The notes beneath the pieces are model-generated. The model saw only the letters and a program-made list of their open reading frames with translations, made no database searches and was not told the DNA's origin. A stretch of DNA of 32,580 nt. Origin: Spirulina sp. SIO3F2. Its GTDB lineage: Bacteria > Cyanobacteriota > Cyanobacteriia > Cyanobacteriales > Spirulinaceae. Positions 16,714 to 24,471 of this stretch are shown piece by piece; the stretch's first letter is position 1; each line of letters opens with the position of its first letter. The stretch lies in contig JAAHHN010000059.1 of assembly GCA_010672165.1 (NCBI GenBank), forward strand, positions 1 to 32,580. Reading direction: 5' to 3'. Both the position numbers and the translations under genes were made by a program.

Positions 16714-17055
16714 CTATGCTGTTGCTGCGAGCATAAAGGGCGCTGTTTCAATTTCAGTAACGCCCCATCGACAATATCTCCATTGAACTTCAATCTGATG
16801 AATAGCGATCGTCCATGATGTCGTCGCATCACCCCCAACGATAAAAAATCTACTTATACTTACAGCAAGTAACCAGAGCAGCAGGTAACCTGCTATACAT
16901 TTGGGGGGTGTTAGCGATGGTCTTAACAATAAAATTAGGTTGGTGATGAGGATAGCCCAAATCAACGCTGGCGTGCGATGAGTATCTAACGTTAGGAAAA
17001 TCAATAGAGTATGGCGGCCTGAGCTTTTTTTTCGCCACCCATTAGGATGCTCCAT
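16714..17055 (-). CDS. possible small membrane protein (uncertain)
   Basis: An open frame of 113 codons from an ATG at 17055. Two hydrophobic stretches (about 29-46 and 53-75) would make membrane helices, with a basic N-terminus (GWRKKSSGR). I recognise no family. No ribosome-binding site is evident and the C-terminal part looks random, so it may be a chance frame in the 620-base region between the divergent KS-AT and ThDP-enzyme genes. The rest of that region, 16629-16713 and 17056-17249, shows no other gene and should hold the two promoters. Confidence 0.25.
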   Translation of the reverse strand: MEHPNGWRKKSSGRHTLLIFLTLDTHRTPALIWAILITNLILLLRPSLTPPKCIAGYLLLWLLAVSISRFFIVGGDATTSWTIAIHQIEVQWRYCRWGVTEIETAPFMLAATA

Positions 17056-17249
17056 GAGATCGCTTGGTGAATAATCCAGGTTAGAATTGACGATCGCGGC
17101 TGTTCAGACGCCCATTGGGCTATTAAACATTCATGGGCGATATTACACTTGTTGTCTTGCGGTAAGATTAGCGGGCCATTGGCCGCTTATGCTTATGGCA
17201 GTAGTTGTCTAGAGGGGAAACCCTTTTCATTCTGGGAGCAAAGAAATCG

Positions 17250-18890
17250 ATGGCAGATCTTTTAACGGGTGCACAAGCTGCGATCGCTCAACTGGTGGCT
17301 GAGGGCGTCACCCATGTATTGAGCATTCCGGGTGAACATAACATTGCCCTCTGTGATGCGATTTTAGATCAGCCCCAGCTGACCTATCTCACGGGGCGGC
17401 ATGAACAGGGTCTGACCTTGATTGCTGATGGCTATAGTCGAGCGAGCCATCGCATTGCTGTCCCGTTAATTATCTCTGGCCCCGGTGTCACCAATACGCT
17501 TACGACCCTCGGGGATGCCTATCAAGACTCTGTGCCGATGGTGGTGATTGCTTCCCAAGCCCCCCGTAAGCAAATTGGCAAAGGCTCGTTTCATGGCCTC
17601 AAAGACCAAAGCAGCGCGATCGCCGCCGTGACCAAGTGGAGTACTCGAGTGGACACCCCCACCGAGATTCCAGGCGCATTGCGCACTGCATTCCGGAAAG
17701 CGTATCAAGGACGCCCTGGCCCTACGGTGGTGGAAATTCCCTTGGATGTGCAAACCCAAACGGGGCCAGTCGAAATCTACCCCAGTGAGCGGCCACAACC
17801 TACCAATGCCGATGTTATTGCGGTTCGGGCTGTGGCTAAATACCTCGCCGATGCTCAAGCACCCGTGATTTTTGCGGGTCGGGGAGTCGTCATTGCTGAA
17901 GCCCACGCACAGCTCCAAAAACTTGTAGAACAGCTGAATGCGCCCTGTTTCCTCACAGCGCTGGGCAAGGGGCTGTTGCCCGCCGACCACCCGCTAAATG
18001 TGAGCTGGGGCAATGGCCGCAGTGACTATGTCACGCGCCTCGTGGCCGAAGCAGATGTGGTGCTTGTGGTGGGATCAAGTCTTGATTATGCGGATGCAGG
18101 GCGGCTCAAACTCAACTTTCCAACTACCTTGATTCAGATCGACACCTGTCCTGAAAATATGGGGCGGCTGTATCCTGTGGAATTGGGTTTACTGGGAGAC
18201 GCCAAGCTCGTGTTGCAGCAGTTGCTCGATGAGCTGCGCAAACAGATACCGGAGGCCCGATCGCTGACTGAGCCCTGCCTCCAGACCCCCGACGGCCCAT
18301 TGACAATGGCCCAGCATAAAGCGGACAAACTGGCCATGTTCCAATCGCAATCTGCTTGGCAATATATGGATGCGCTCCAACAGGCGATCACCGATGACAC
18401 CATGATTTTTGGTGATCCAGCCCGCTGTAATGGCTGGGGAGTCGCCTTCCTCGACCGTAACCAACCCAACACTTATCACTGCTCCCGTAACTTTTGCACC
18501 CTGGGCTATGCGATCGCAGCGGCGATGGGGGCAAAGCTGTCTCAACCGGAGCGTCCTGTGCTAGCCATGATCGGTGATGGAGGGCTGCTTTTTGCGACAG
18601 GGGATCTAGCGACGGTGATGCAATACAACATTGCGATCGTGATCGTGGTCTTTAATGACAATTGCTATGGCTCGATTCGCAAGGCCCAACGTCAGAGTTT
18701 TGGGCGGACGATTGGGGTGGATTTGGTCAACCCTGATTTTTGTGCTTTGGCCCAATCCTTTGGTCTTAAGGCGGTACAGGTGGGTGAACCTGCGGCGTTA
18801 ACGGCTGCACTTAACGAAGCTTGGGGAGCGGCGGAACCCCGGTTGATTGAAATTGCCATGACGCCTGGTGATCCGGGGTTTGAGATTTAG
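17250..18890 (+). CDS. ThDP-dependent acetolactate-synthase-like / 2-oxoacid decarboxylase-like enzyme
   Basis: A 546-residue enzyme of the acetolactate synthase/benzoylformate decarboxylase superfamily. The N-terminal Pyr domain has the activating glutamate in GRHEQGLTLIADGYSRAS (about Glu52). The C-terminal PP domain has the ThDP/Mg motif GDGGLLFATG...FNDNCYG from about residue 442. The strings GPGVTNTLT and FHGLKDQSSA recall 5-guanidino-2-oxopentanoate decarboxylase (AruI)-like proteins, so a 2-oxoacid decarboxylase is as likely as an acetolactate synthase; no small regulatory subunit lies next to it. I chose the ATG at 17250 because GGGAG lies about 11 bases before it; an earlier TTG would add 15 residues. 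It is divergent from the polyketide cluster, and a role there is only conceivable. Confidence 0.85.
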   Translation: MADLLTGAQAAIAQLVAEGVTHVLSIPGEHNIALCDAILDQPQLTYLTGRHEQGLTLIADGYSRASHRIAVPLIISGPGVTNTLTTLGDAYQDSVPMVVIASQAPRKQIGKGSFHGLKDQSSAIAAVTKWSTRVDTPTEIPGALRTAFRKAYQGRPGPTVVEIPLDVQTQTGPVEIYPSERPQPTNADVIAVRAVAKYLADAQAPVIFAGRGVVIAEAHAQLQKLVEQLNAPCFLTALGKGLLPADHPLNVSWGNGRSDYVTRLVAEADVVLVVGSSLDYADAGRLKLNFPTTLIQIDTCPENMGRLYPVELGLLGDAKLVLQQLLDELRKQIPEARSLTEPCLQTPDGPLTMAQHKADKLAMFQSQSAWQYMDALQQAITDDTMIFGDPARCNGWGVAFLDRNQPNTYHCSRNFCTLGYAIAAAMGAKLSQPERPVLAMIGDGGLLFATGDLATVMQYNIAIVIVVFNDNCYGSIRKAQRQSFGRTIGVDLVNPDFCALAQSFGLKAVQVGEPAALTAALNEAWGAAEPRLIEIAMTPGDPGFEI

Positions 18891-18961
18891 GACGTGTCAT
18901 CAGTTAACATCAGAAGTCTGATGGGACAAGGAATAGAGTGCCCGACCCAAAAAGTAGGCAA

Positions 18962-19017
18962 AGGGGCTGTAAGTCAGTCATAGCCAGAGTTTAAAATCTA
19001 ACTGACGACAGCCCCTA
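18962..19017 (-). repeat. dispersed repeat copy 2 with imperfect inverted ends; possible terminator
   Basis: The region begins AGGGGCTGTAAGTCAGT and ends AACTGACGACAGCCCCT. The arms pair as GGGGCTGT/ACAGCCCC plus a shifted GTCAGT/ACTGAC, giving a hairpin of about 15 pairs. The right 36 bases (18982-19017, read on the minus strand) match 3389-3424 at 33 of 36 positions. This fits a miniature transposable element or its end. Lying 72 bases after the ThDP-enzyme stop, it could also end that transcript. The neighbouring 18891-18961 begins GTCATCAGTTAA, loosely similar to the same end. Confidence 0.65.
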
Positions 19018-19051
19018 GTAGGGCGTAATGGATGGGGTGGATCATCGATAG

Positions 19052-19307
19052 TGGGGTCACGTCGTAAAAGGGGCAATATTGCACGCTAGGAGGTCAGTGT
19101 CAGGTGAGTTATACCCTAACCTGACGCCAGCTCAGCGTTTACAACGGTGTCAGGATAGATTCTGTCTTGCATTTCTCTGACACATCCCTGCGGAAGCCAT
19201 AGATTTTAACTGGACGGTTGTATGGCTAGATCCCTTTCTGGGTAAGGATTTGAGGTTCGAAAAAGTTCCTTGACGTGCAATGTTTTCCTTTCTATGGCGT
19301 GACCCCA
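19052..19307. mobile_element. MITE-like element with 32-33 bp terminal inverted repeats
   Basis: The left end, 19053-19084, reads GGGGTCACGTCG...CAATATTGCAC. The right end, 19275-19306, reads GTGCAATG...GGCGTGACCCC, its imperfect inverse. One extra base pair (T/A) extends both ends. The interior of about 190 bases has no gene. A third copy of the end lies at 21366-21397. No transposase and no clear target duplication are present (GATAG against GAGAG at the borders). Confidence 0.65.
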
Positions 19308-19454
19308 GAGAGTGCAATAGTCTAAAGCCTTGTTTGATGAAGGAATCCAGCTCTTTGTTATGTCTTTTGAGATTGGAAGTTGAATTCAATTGTAAAGTTT
19401 TATCTCGACTCACGTAAAAGAGAAGAAGACCTTTCAATATCCCATTGACGTCTC

Positions 19455-20132
19455 ATGTTTATAAAGACCATGAAATTTAATCGGCTTAAACGCAAAATAG
19501 CTAGCTCTTTTGTACTGACTGGGATTATGACTTTTGGGCTAATCCACCTTCCTGAATCCCATGCTTTTCAACTGACACTTCAATTTTGTGGGAACTTTAT
19601 TGACGGAAGCAGTGGTTCATTGTTGAACGATCAAGTCTTAAAAAGTCGTGTAACACTAGGAGTTAAAGATGACGGCACTCTTGACACTGATGTCGGGCAG
19701 AATGGACTGATATCAGCAGATATTTCAACAATAGTAGGAGGAAGTATTTTGGATTATACTGAAATTGACCTGTTTTCCTCTGCCCCTGTTGCTGTTGCCG
19801 CAAGCTCTGGTGGTCTTGCTTTTGCTTCTACTGAGGATGCTACTGCGGCAATTGCCAACGGTTCTGCTTACGCTTTTTTAGGAGGGCCTTCGAGCTTTTG
19901 GATGTTCGAAAATCAAAATGGCTCTCTCTTCAATTTTGCCATACCTACTTCCCTTAATCTAAAAAGTGTACAACCGTTTAGTACAGTCGATATTGCAGAG
20001 GTTAGGACTGGTACTATTACCTGGGTAAGGTCAACGGATGTACCCAAACCAGTGCCTGAACCTGTGAGTTTGTTAGCAGGTATAACGTCTTTAGGTTTTA
20101 TTAATTTAATGCGACGACGCATGAAAAGGTGA
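19455..20132 (+). CDS. PEP-CTERM sorting-signal protein
   Basis: A 225-residue secreted protein. A basic start (FNRLKRK) and a hydrophobic segment ending SHAF form a signal peptide (about 1-38). The body is small-residue rich with no recognised enzyme motif. The C-terminus is VPEPVSLLAGITSLGFINLM followed by RRRMKR, a classical PEP-CTERM tripartite signal (PEP, hydrophobic helix, basic tail), which the exosortase/EpsH system recognises for export to the cell surface or matrix. No exosortase gene is in the window. A second ATG five codons downstream is an equally good start, as neither has a clear ribosome site. A rho-independent terminator follows 25 bases after the stop. The gene lies in an AT-rich island bracketed by repeats. 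Confidence 0.88.
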   Translation: MFIKTMKFNRLKRKIASSFVLTGIMTFGLIHLPESHAFQLTLQFCGNFIDGSSGSLLNDQVLKSRVTLGVKDDGTLDTDVGQNGLISADISTIVGGSILDYTEIDLFSSAPVAVAASSGGLAFASTEDATAAIANGSAYAFLGGPSSFWMFENQNGSLFNFAIPTSLNLKSVQPFSTVDIAEVRTGTITWVRSTDVPKPVPEPVSLLAGITSLGFINLMRRRMKR

Positions 20133-20156
20133 TTTTATATAATGCTAAAAGCGAAG

Positions 20157-20191
20157 AGATGCTCTATCGCAGGCAGGTAGAGTATCTTTTT
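20157..20191 (+). terminator. rho-independent terminator after the PEP-CTERM gene
   Basis: A 10-pair stem AGATGCTCTA / TAGAGTATCT (one G-T pair) with an 11-base loop is followed by five T at 20187-20191. It lies 25 bases after the stop at 20132. Confidence 0.75.
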
Positions 20192-20317
20192 GATTTACAC
20201 ACAGAGCTCTGGATCGACAAAACAATGTACATTGTATATCTTTTGAAACAAGCACTTTGGGTGATTTTCACTAAAGCAGATTAGAAACTCAAAATCATTA
20301 TTAGTATATCCAATGCA

Positions 20318-20914
20318 ATGCTCAAAAAAATATTCATACTTTCTACTCCTTTACTACTTGGTGGAGTAGAAGCATTTCATCCTACAAGTAATGCACGGGA
20401 GACAGCATTTGAAGTGATCACTCAACAAGTAAATACTTGGATTATTGTGCACGTTCTACAAGTCCCTTTATTTGGAATGATTGCATTAGTTGTATTTCTT
20501 CTAGTTAAATCTGCTAGTGGTTACCTGTCTATAATTTCAAAGCTATCCATATTTTTGTTTTTTACGTTCTATAATGCCTTAGATTCTATATCTGGAATTG
20601 CAAGCGGTATATTGGTACTCAACTCTCAAGAGCTTCCTCCAGAATTGAGAAGGTTGGCAGTTGAGTATGTCAACTTACTTTTCACAGACTCTCTAGTACA
20701 AATCATTGGATTATTTGGAGCTTGTGGTTGGTTAGTTGCTGTTTTTTGTACAGCTATTTATTTACACCTTGAAGGTAACTCATTTTTATCCACAGTGCTT
20801 TTAGCAGCATCAGGTGTCTTGTTCGCCATTTCACATGCACCTCCAACTGGAACGATTGGTCTTGGATGCTTTTTCTTATCAATGACTATGATTGATTTCT
20901 CTATATTAGAGTAA
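20318..20914 (+). CDS. multi-pass membrane protein of unknown function
   Basis: A 198-residue protein not recognised as any family. An N-terminal hydrophobic stretch (1-20) is followed by at least four membrane segments: HVLQVPLFGMIALVVFLLV (about 45-63), a second near 70-90, LVQIIGLFGACGWLVAVFCTA (about 126-146) and two close segments after 155. The only acidic C-terminal residue is in SILE. The frame is clean and the composition is coherent for a membrane protein, so it is likely real. A counted 60-base line inside it (20461-20520) is about one-third G+C, lower than the flanking genes. It follows the PEP-CTERM gene after a terminator and has its own leader of about 125 bases with no clear ribosome site. 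Confidence 0.65.
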   Translation: MLKKIFILSTPLLLGGVEAFHPTSNARETAFEVITQQVNTWIIVHVLQVPLFGMIALVVFLLVKSASGYLSIISKLSIFLFFTFYNALDSISGIASGILVLNSQELPPELRRLAVEYVNLLFTDSLVQIIGLFGACGWLVAVFCTAIYLHLEGNSFLSTVLLAASGVLFAISHAPPTGTIGLGCFFLSMTMIDFSILE

Positions 20915-21059
20915 AAAACATAAGCAACTTTCAAGAAAAATCAGCCTAGTATTCTGTCAAGCTTGAAATTGTGAGTTGCATTTTTCTATACCACTTACTC
21001 AATAATAGTTCTGCTGATAGATAACACACAAAATTAGAGTTGACGGAACACTAGGAGCT

Positions 21060-21095
21060 GAAATTCTTTAAAACTGTTTAATCTTAAAGAATTTC
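21060..21095. repeat. perfect 12-bp inverted repeat
   Basis: GAAATTCTTTAA (21060-21071) and TTAAAGAATTTC (21084-21095) are perfect inverse copies with a 12-base loop. There is no T-run, and the stem is too AT-rich for a strong terminator. It lies about 145 bases after the membrane-protein gene. Confidence 0.45.
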
Positions 21096-21365
21096 ATTGA
21101 AGTTCTGATTCAAAGCAAAATAAATGCTTCTTTTGGCGGCTGCAGTTATTTTCTGGAGTACAGTGATTGCAAAGGTGTGGTAGTGCAATACGATGCTGAA
21201 TAAATTCTTGAGTTATCTATCGCCGCTGGGATAGCAGGATATCAACCTTATAGGGGACTATGTCTGGAATTTCAAGTCTTAGGAAGTGAGGTTGCGATAG
21301 CGTACTACACAATTGCTAAATCCTTTGTACAGCAATGTTTTTGGTGGCTTCTGAAATTCATTAGG

Positions 21366-21397
21366 GTGCAATATTTTCCTTTCTACGGCGTGACCCC
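21366..21397 (+). repeat. third copy of the 32-bp terminal repeat
   Basis: GTGCAATATTTTCCTTTCTA followed by CGGCGTGACCCC matches the right end of the MITE-like element (19275-19306) at 30 of 32 positions. It matches the inverse of its left end (19053-19084) at 27 of 32. Together with the copy at 19053 it would bracket the PEP-CTERM/membrane-protein island as inverted ends. Confidence 0.75.
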
Positions 21398-21475
21398 ATA
21401 ATCAACAGAATACCCGCCAACTCGATCACCAAACCCCAACTGCGTAATCTTGCGCAGTTTCATGCAGATTAACAG

Positions 21476-21508
21476 CCAACCCCCAGCTACAGACCAGCCA
21501 GGGGTTGG
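21476..21508 (-). terminator. hairpin downstream of the substrate-binding protein gene
   Basis: CCAACCCC (21476-21483) and GGGGTTGG (21501-21508) form a perfect 8-pair stem with a 17-base loop, about 20 bases past the stop of the minus-strand gene at 21528. The T content after it on the minus strand is low, so it is a moderate terminator candidate. Confidence 0.5.
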
Positions 21509-21527
21509 AACCTAGCAATCACCTAGT

Positions 21528-23177
21528 TTATTTCTGCACGATCGCAAAATAAACCAACTGGCTTGGATTCATCTCAACGCCCTCCAAACCATTCTGGGCG
21601 AAGACATATTCTGTCGTCAGCCACAGGGGAATATAAGGGATATCCTCCGCCAACAGCGTTTGGATCTCCGCAAAAAGTGCCTGCCGAGCTGCGGGGTCAG
21701 TTTCTTTACGTTGCTGCTCGATCAACTCATTCATGCGATCGCTGTAATAGAACGCCCCCTGATTCTGGGATGCGCCATTAATGCAACCCTCTGCCTCCGA
21801 ACCTTCGGTACAACTCAAGAGAGGATGCACAAAATTATCGGGGTCAAGGAAATCTGGATACCAACCCACCAGCGACGTGGGATAGATGCCATCCTTAATG
21901 TTCTTAAAGAAGGTTGCCCCATCAGCCGTTTGCACCTCAAAGGCGATCGCCCCATCTAAACGCTCTTGTGCTAAGGCTTGCAAGGTTTGTGCTACACCCT
22001 GCCGCGTCACTGAAGAAGAGGGATGCCAGACTTCAATAGTGGCAGGATTCTCAGGCGTAAAGCCTGCTGCCGCCAAAAGCTCTTTCGCTTTCTCGGCATC
22101 TGGCTCCCCATACGCAGCTTCAAACGCAGGCTGAGAATAGTCCGTAAAGGCTGGGGGAACTAAGCTATAGAGCGGTTTTGCTTCGCCTTTGAAGACGCGA
22201 TCGATAATCAGCTGGCGATCAATCAAATAGGCGATCGCTTCTCGAACTTCTGGCTGATCCAATGGTGCTTGATCTTGATTCAGGGCAATGTAATTAATCG
22301 AAGCCCCTGGCGCTTCAATCGCTTGCCAAGCATCTGATTCAGCCCCTTCTTGCAACTTGGTAATTTGATCTGGATCAAGCCCACGATAGACCAGATCAGC
22401 GGCTCCGGTTTTAAAGGCATTAAAGACATTGGCGGTATTGTCTTTATAGACCTGGATATCAACGCCCCCATTCCCTGGGGTATCCCCCCAATAGTCTGGG
22501 TTCGCATCCAAGCGGATTTTATCGCTGCCAAATTCTGCCAATTTATAGGGGCCTGTACCCACAAAATCATTGGGCTCAAATTTCCCCTCGCCAATCGTGT
22601 AGGCTTCCGGCGACACTGCACAGATCCCAGCATAGGCAAGCACTGCGGTGAATGCAGAGAAAGGCTGTTTGATTGTAACGGTCAGCTCCAAATCACCTGA
22701 AACTTCTACATTCTCAACAATATCTGAGAGCAAGAACGCCGGTTTACCCCCATTTTGCATAAAGCGATCGAGGGAGAACTTCATCGCCTCCGCAGTGAAG
22801 GGCGTACCATCGTGAAAAACGATCCCATCTCGCAATGGGATCGTGTAGGTCAGCCCATCCTCACTAATCGTAGGCATCTCAGTCGCCAACAGGGGCTTGA
22901 GTTCCGTTGTGCCTGGTGCGTAGGCATAGAGCGTATCACCCAAGTTATAGATCAATTCTACGCCTGCTGTTTCGTAGCTATCGGCGGGGTCAATCGTGCG
23001 TGGAGCGGTGATGGTGGCATAGACAAGGCGATCGCCTGCGGTTGCGCCCGGTGCCTCAACATCCTGGCTTTGGGGGGCATTACACCCCACCACCACCGTC
23101 AAACAGAGTAAACAAAGGCTCATAAACGAAATCACGCGCCGCCACCAACGGGACAACGGAAGTCTCAAGATCGGCAT
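21528..23177 (-). CDS. ABC transporter substrate-binding lipoprotein, peptide/nickel (SBP_bac_5) family
   Basis: A 549-residue periplasmic lipoprotein. RRVISFMSLCLLCLTVVVGC forms a type II signal peptide with lipobox Cys32. The mature part has the family 5 features: PRTIDPADSYET near the start, PLRDGIVFHDGTPFTAEAMKFSLDR, the FVGTGPYKL turn, and IPYIPLWL near the C-terminus. Such proteins bind oligopeptides, dipeptides or nickel-chelates and deliver them to an ABC permease; the ligand cannot be told from sequence. No permease or ATPase gene is adjacent, so it is an orphan component here. It lies 53 bases downstream of the pentapeptide-repeat gene on the same strand, perhaps co-transcribed. Confidence 0.92.
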   Translation of the reverse strand: MPILRLPLSRWWRRVISFMSLCLLCLTVVVGCNAPQSQDVEAPGATAGDRLVYATITAPRTIDPADSYETAGVELIYNLGDTLYAYAPGTTELKPLLATEMPTISEDGLTYTIPLRDGIVFHDGTPFTAEAMKFSLDRFMQNGGKPAFLLSDIVENVEVSGDLELTVTIKQPFSAFTAVLAYAGICAVSPEAYTIGEGKFEPNDFVGTGPYKLAEFGSDKIRLDANPDYWGDTPGNGGVDIQVYKDNTANVFNAFKTGAADLVYRGLDPDQITKLQEGAESDAWQAIEAPGASINYIALNQDQAPLDQPEVREAIAYLIDRQLIIDRVFKGEAKPLYSLVPPAFTDYSQPAFEAAYGEPDAEKAKELLAAAGFTPENPATIEVWHPSSSVTRQGVAQTLQALAQERLDGAIAFEVQTADGATFFKNIKDGIYPTSLVGWYPDFLDPDNFVHPLLSCTEGSEAEGCINGASQNQGAFYYSDRMNELIEQQRKETDPAARQALFAEIQTLLAEDIPYIPLWLTTEYVFAQNGLEGVEMNPSQLVYFAIVQK

Positions 23178-23230
23178 AACAGTAGGGTTACTTAAAGTTC
23201 GCTTAAGATTCTACCGGACAGCCCGACCTC

Positions 23231-23815
23231 TCAAAACTCACACAATATTCCCAACTGCAACATCATGCCAAATTCTTCTGGCCCAAATGTTTGTGCTGGA
23301 TCGCTGGGACAACGCCGCCCATCAGCCGAATCCAACAGACGTACATAGGTGCAAACCACACTGTCCCAGTTAGTTTGGGCATTCATCGACCAATCTTGAG
23401 CTGAAATGATTGCATTGGTGAGGATCGCCCCCTGAAAATTTGTGCCCAACACTTTGGTATCACTAAGATTTGCCCCTTTCAGGTTTGCGCCTCGAAGATC
23501 TGCACCACTCAAATCGGCTTGGCTCAAGTTAGCCCGGCTGAGGTCAGCACCTTGTAAATTTGCATTACGCAAGTCAGCCGTCCAGAGATCAGCGCGGCTT
23601 AAATTTGCGCCACTGAGGTCGGCCTCGCGCAGATCAGCCACAATCAGCTCTGCTTGGCTCAAATTGGCACGACCGAGATTCGCCTGATAAAGATTGGCCT
23701 CATTGAGTTTAAATCGAGATAAATTTTTACCCAGCAGGTGGGCTTGGCTGAGGTCAGAGCCATTAAACGATCGCTCTCCCTTTAACAAGCGGGCCATTTC
23801 ATGTGCATTTGCCAT
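23231..23815 (-). CDS. pentapeptide-repeat protein
   Basis: A 194-residue protein. Residues about 20-130 are more than twenty tandem A(D/N)LXX-type pentapeptides (for example ANLSQ, ADLRE, ADLSG, ANLSR, ADLWT), which fold as a right-handed quadrilateral beta-helix. The N-terminus MANAHEMARLLKGERSFNG is a common leader of cyanobacterial members. The C-terminal 50 residues contain Trp and three Cys and are not repeated. No signal peptide is seen, so it is probably cytosolic. The function of most cyanobacterial members is unknown; gyrase-protecting Qnr/MfpA types are distant. I chose the ATG, with AGGTGA 6 bases upstream, over a TTG one codon earlier. Confidence 0.9.
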   Translation of the reverse strand: MANAHEMARLLKGERSFNGSDLSQAHLLGKNLSRFKLNEANLYQANLGRANLSQAELIVADLREADLSGANLSRADLWTADLRNANLQGADLSRANLSQADLSGADLRGANLKGANLSDTKVLGTNFQGAILTNAIISAQDWSMNAQTNWDSVVCTYVRLLDSADGRRCPSDPAQTFGPEEFGMMLQLGILCEF

Positions 23816-23983
23816 CAATATTCACCTATACATTAAGTATCTGAAATTTACTCTAGCTACAATTAAGTTAGTAAAACAAACCAACTATTTTGTAATTTAG
23901 AAATTACGCGATGATTATAACAGCTATCCCACGATTGACACGTCGTTTAAACTACTGAAAAGTCTGACTTCACGATTTTGCTA

Positions 23984-24397
23984 TCAGGTCAACTGTCGTA
24001 ATAGCTCAATCGGCAATCCATCTGTATCTGCAATAAACGCCACTTCATAAACGCGATTGCCAATCATTTGTTGCTTCGGTTCTAACAATACTTTCAAGGA
24101 TTGATTATTAACTTCATACTCTGTTTTTTTTGCATTTAACCAGCTAGGCAAACTCTCAGCCACTGTCGTCAAATCCAACGTGAAATGGTAATAGCCCACA
24201 TAATGTTCATCACCAAAAGGGTCAGGAGCAGGATCGGGTTCGGGGATTTGCATTAGCTCCAAACGGCCGCCAAAGCCTTCTAACCAGCAAGCAAGGGTGT
24301 ATCCGGTGGTGAAGCGCTCCGCGATCGCAAAGCCCAACTGTTCATAGAAAGCGATCGCGGCATGGATATCAGCGGTACGAATGGAAACATGATGCAT
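23984..24397 (-). CDS. VOC (glyoxalase/bleomycin-resistance fold) protein
   Basis: A 137-residue single-domain protein opening MHHVSIRTADIHAAIAFYEQLGF, with an early His and the FYE-LGF helix characteristic of the vicinal-oxygen-chelate superfamily. RLELMQ around residue 46-51 and a terminal DTDGLPIELLRQL give the other usual metal positions (Glu). Members include glyoxalase I, dioxygenases and resistance proteins; which reaction applies here is not clear. It is divergent from the aminotransferase gene with 74 bases between, so the two share a promoter region. A well-conserved cyanobacterial housekeeping protein is the likeliest identity. Confidence 0.85.
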   Translation of the reverse strand: MHHVSIRTADIHAAIAFYEQLGFAIAERFTTGYTLACWLEGFGGRLELMQIPEPDPAPDPFGDEHYVGYYHFTLDLTTVAESLPSWLNAKKTEYEVNNQSLKVLLEPKQQMIGNRVYEVAFIADTDGLPIELLRQLT

Positions 24398-24471
24398 GGG
24401 CGTTAAGATGAGAGACTATCTCTAAAATTTTAAAAGTTAAACCCTGTGGCGCGTCAGCCGCCACCCCTGCC

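Larger units (their letters stand above)
20915..21527. other. 613-base AT-rich gap holding repeats, no gene
   Basis: I see no convincing reading frame here. It contains an inverted repeat at 21060-21095, the third copy of the 32-bp repeat at 21366-21397, and a hairpin at 21476-21508. The AT-rich composition continues that of the two preceding genes until about 21380. Confidence 0.6.

Noticed and set aside
17466-17990. 174-codon minus-strand frame inside the ThDP enzyme
   Set aside because: Antisense shadow of a gene with intact ThDP motifs; no start signal.
23442-23687. Plus-strand Arg/Ala/Pro-rich periodic frame
   Set aside because: Periodicity is the antisense of the pentapeptide repeats, as is the minus-strand frame at 30366-30650.
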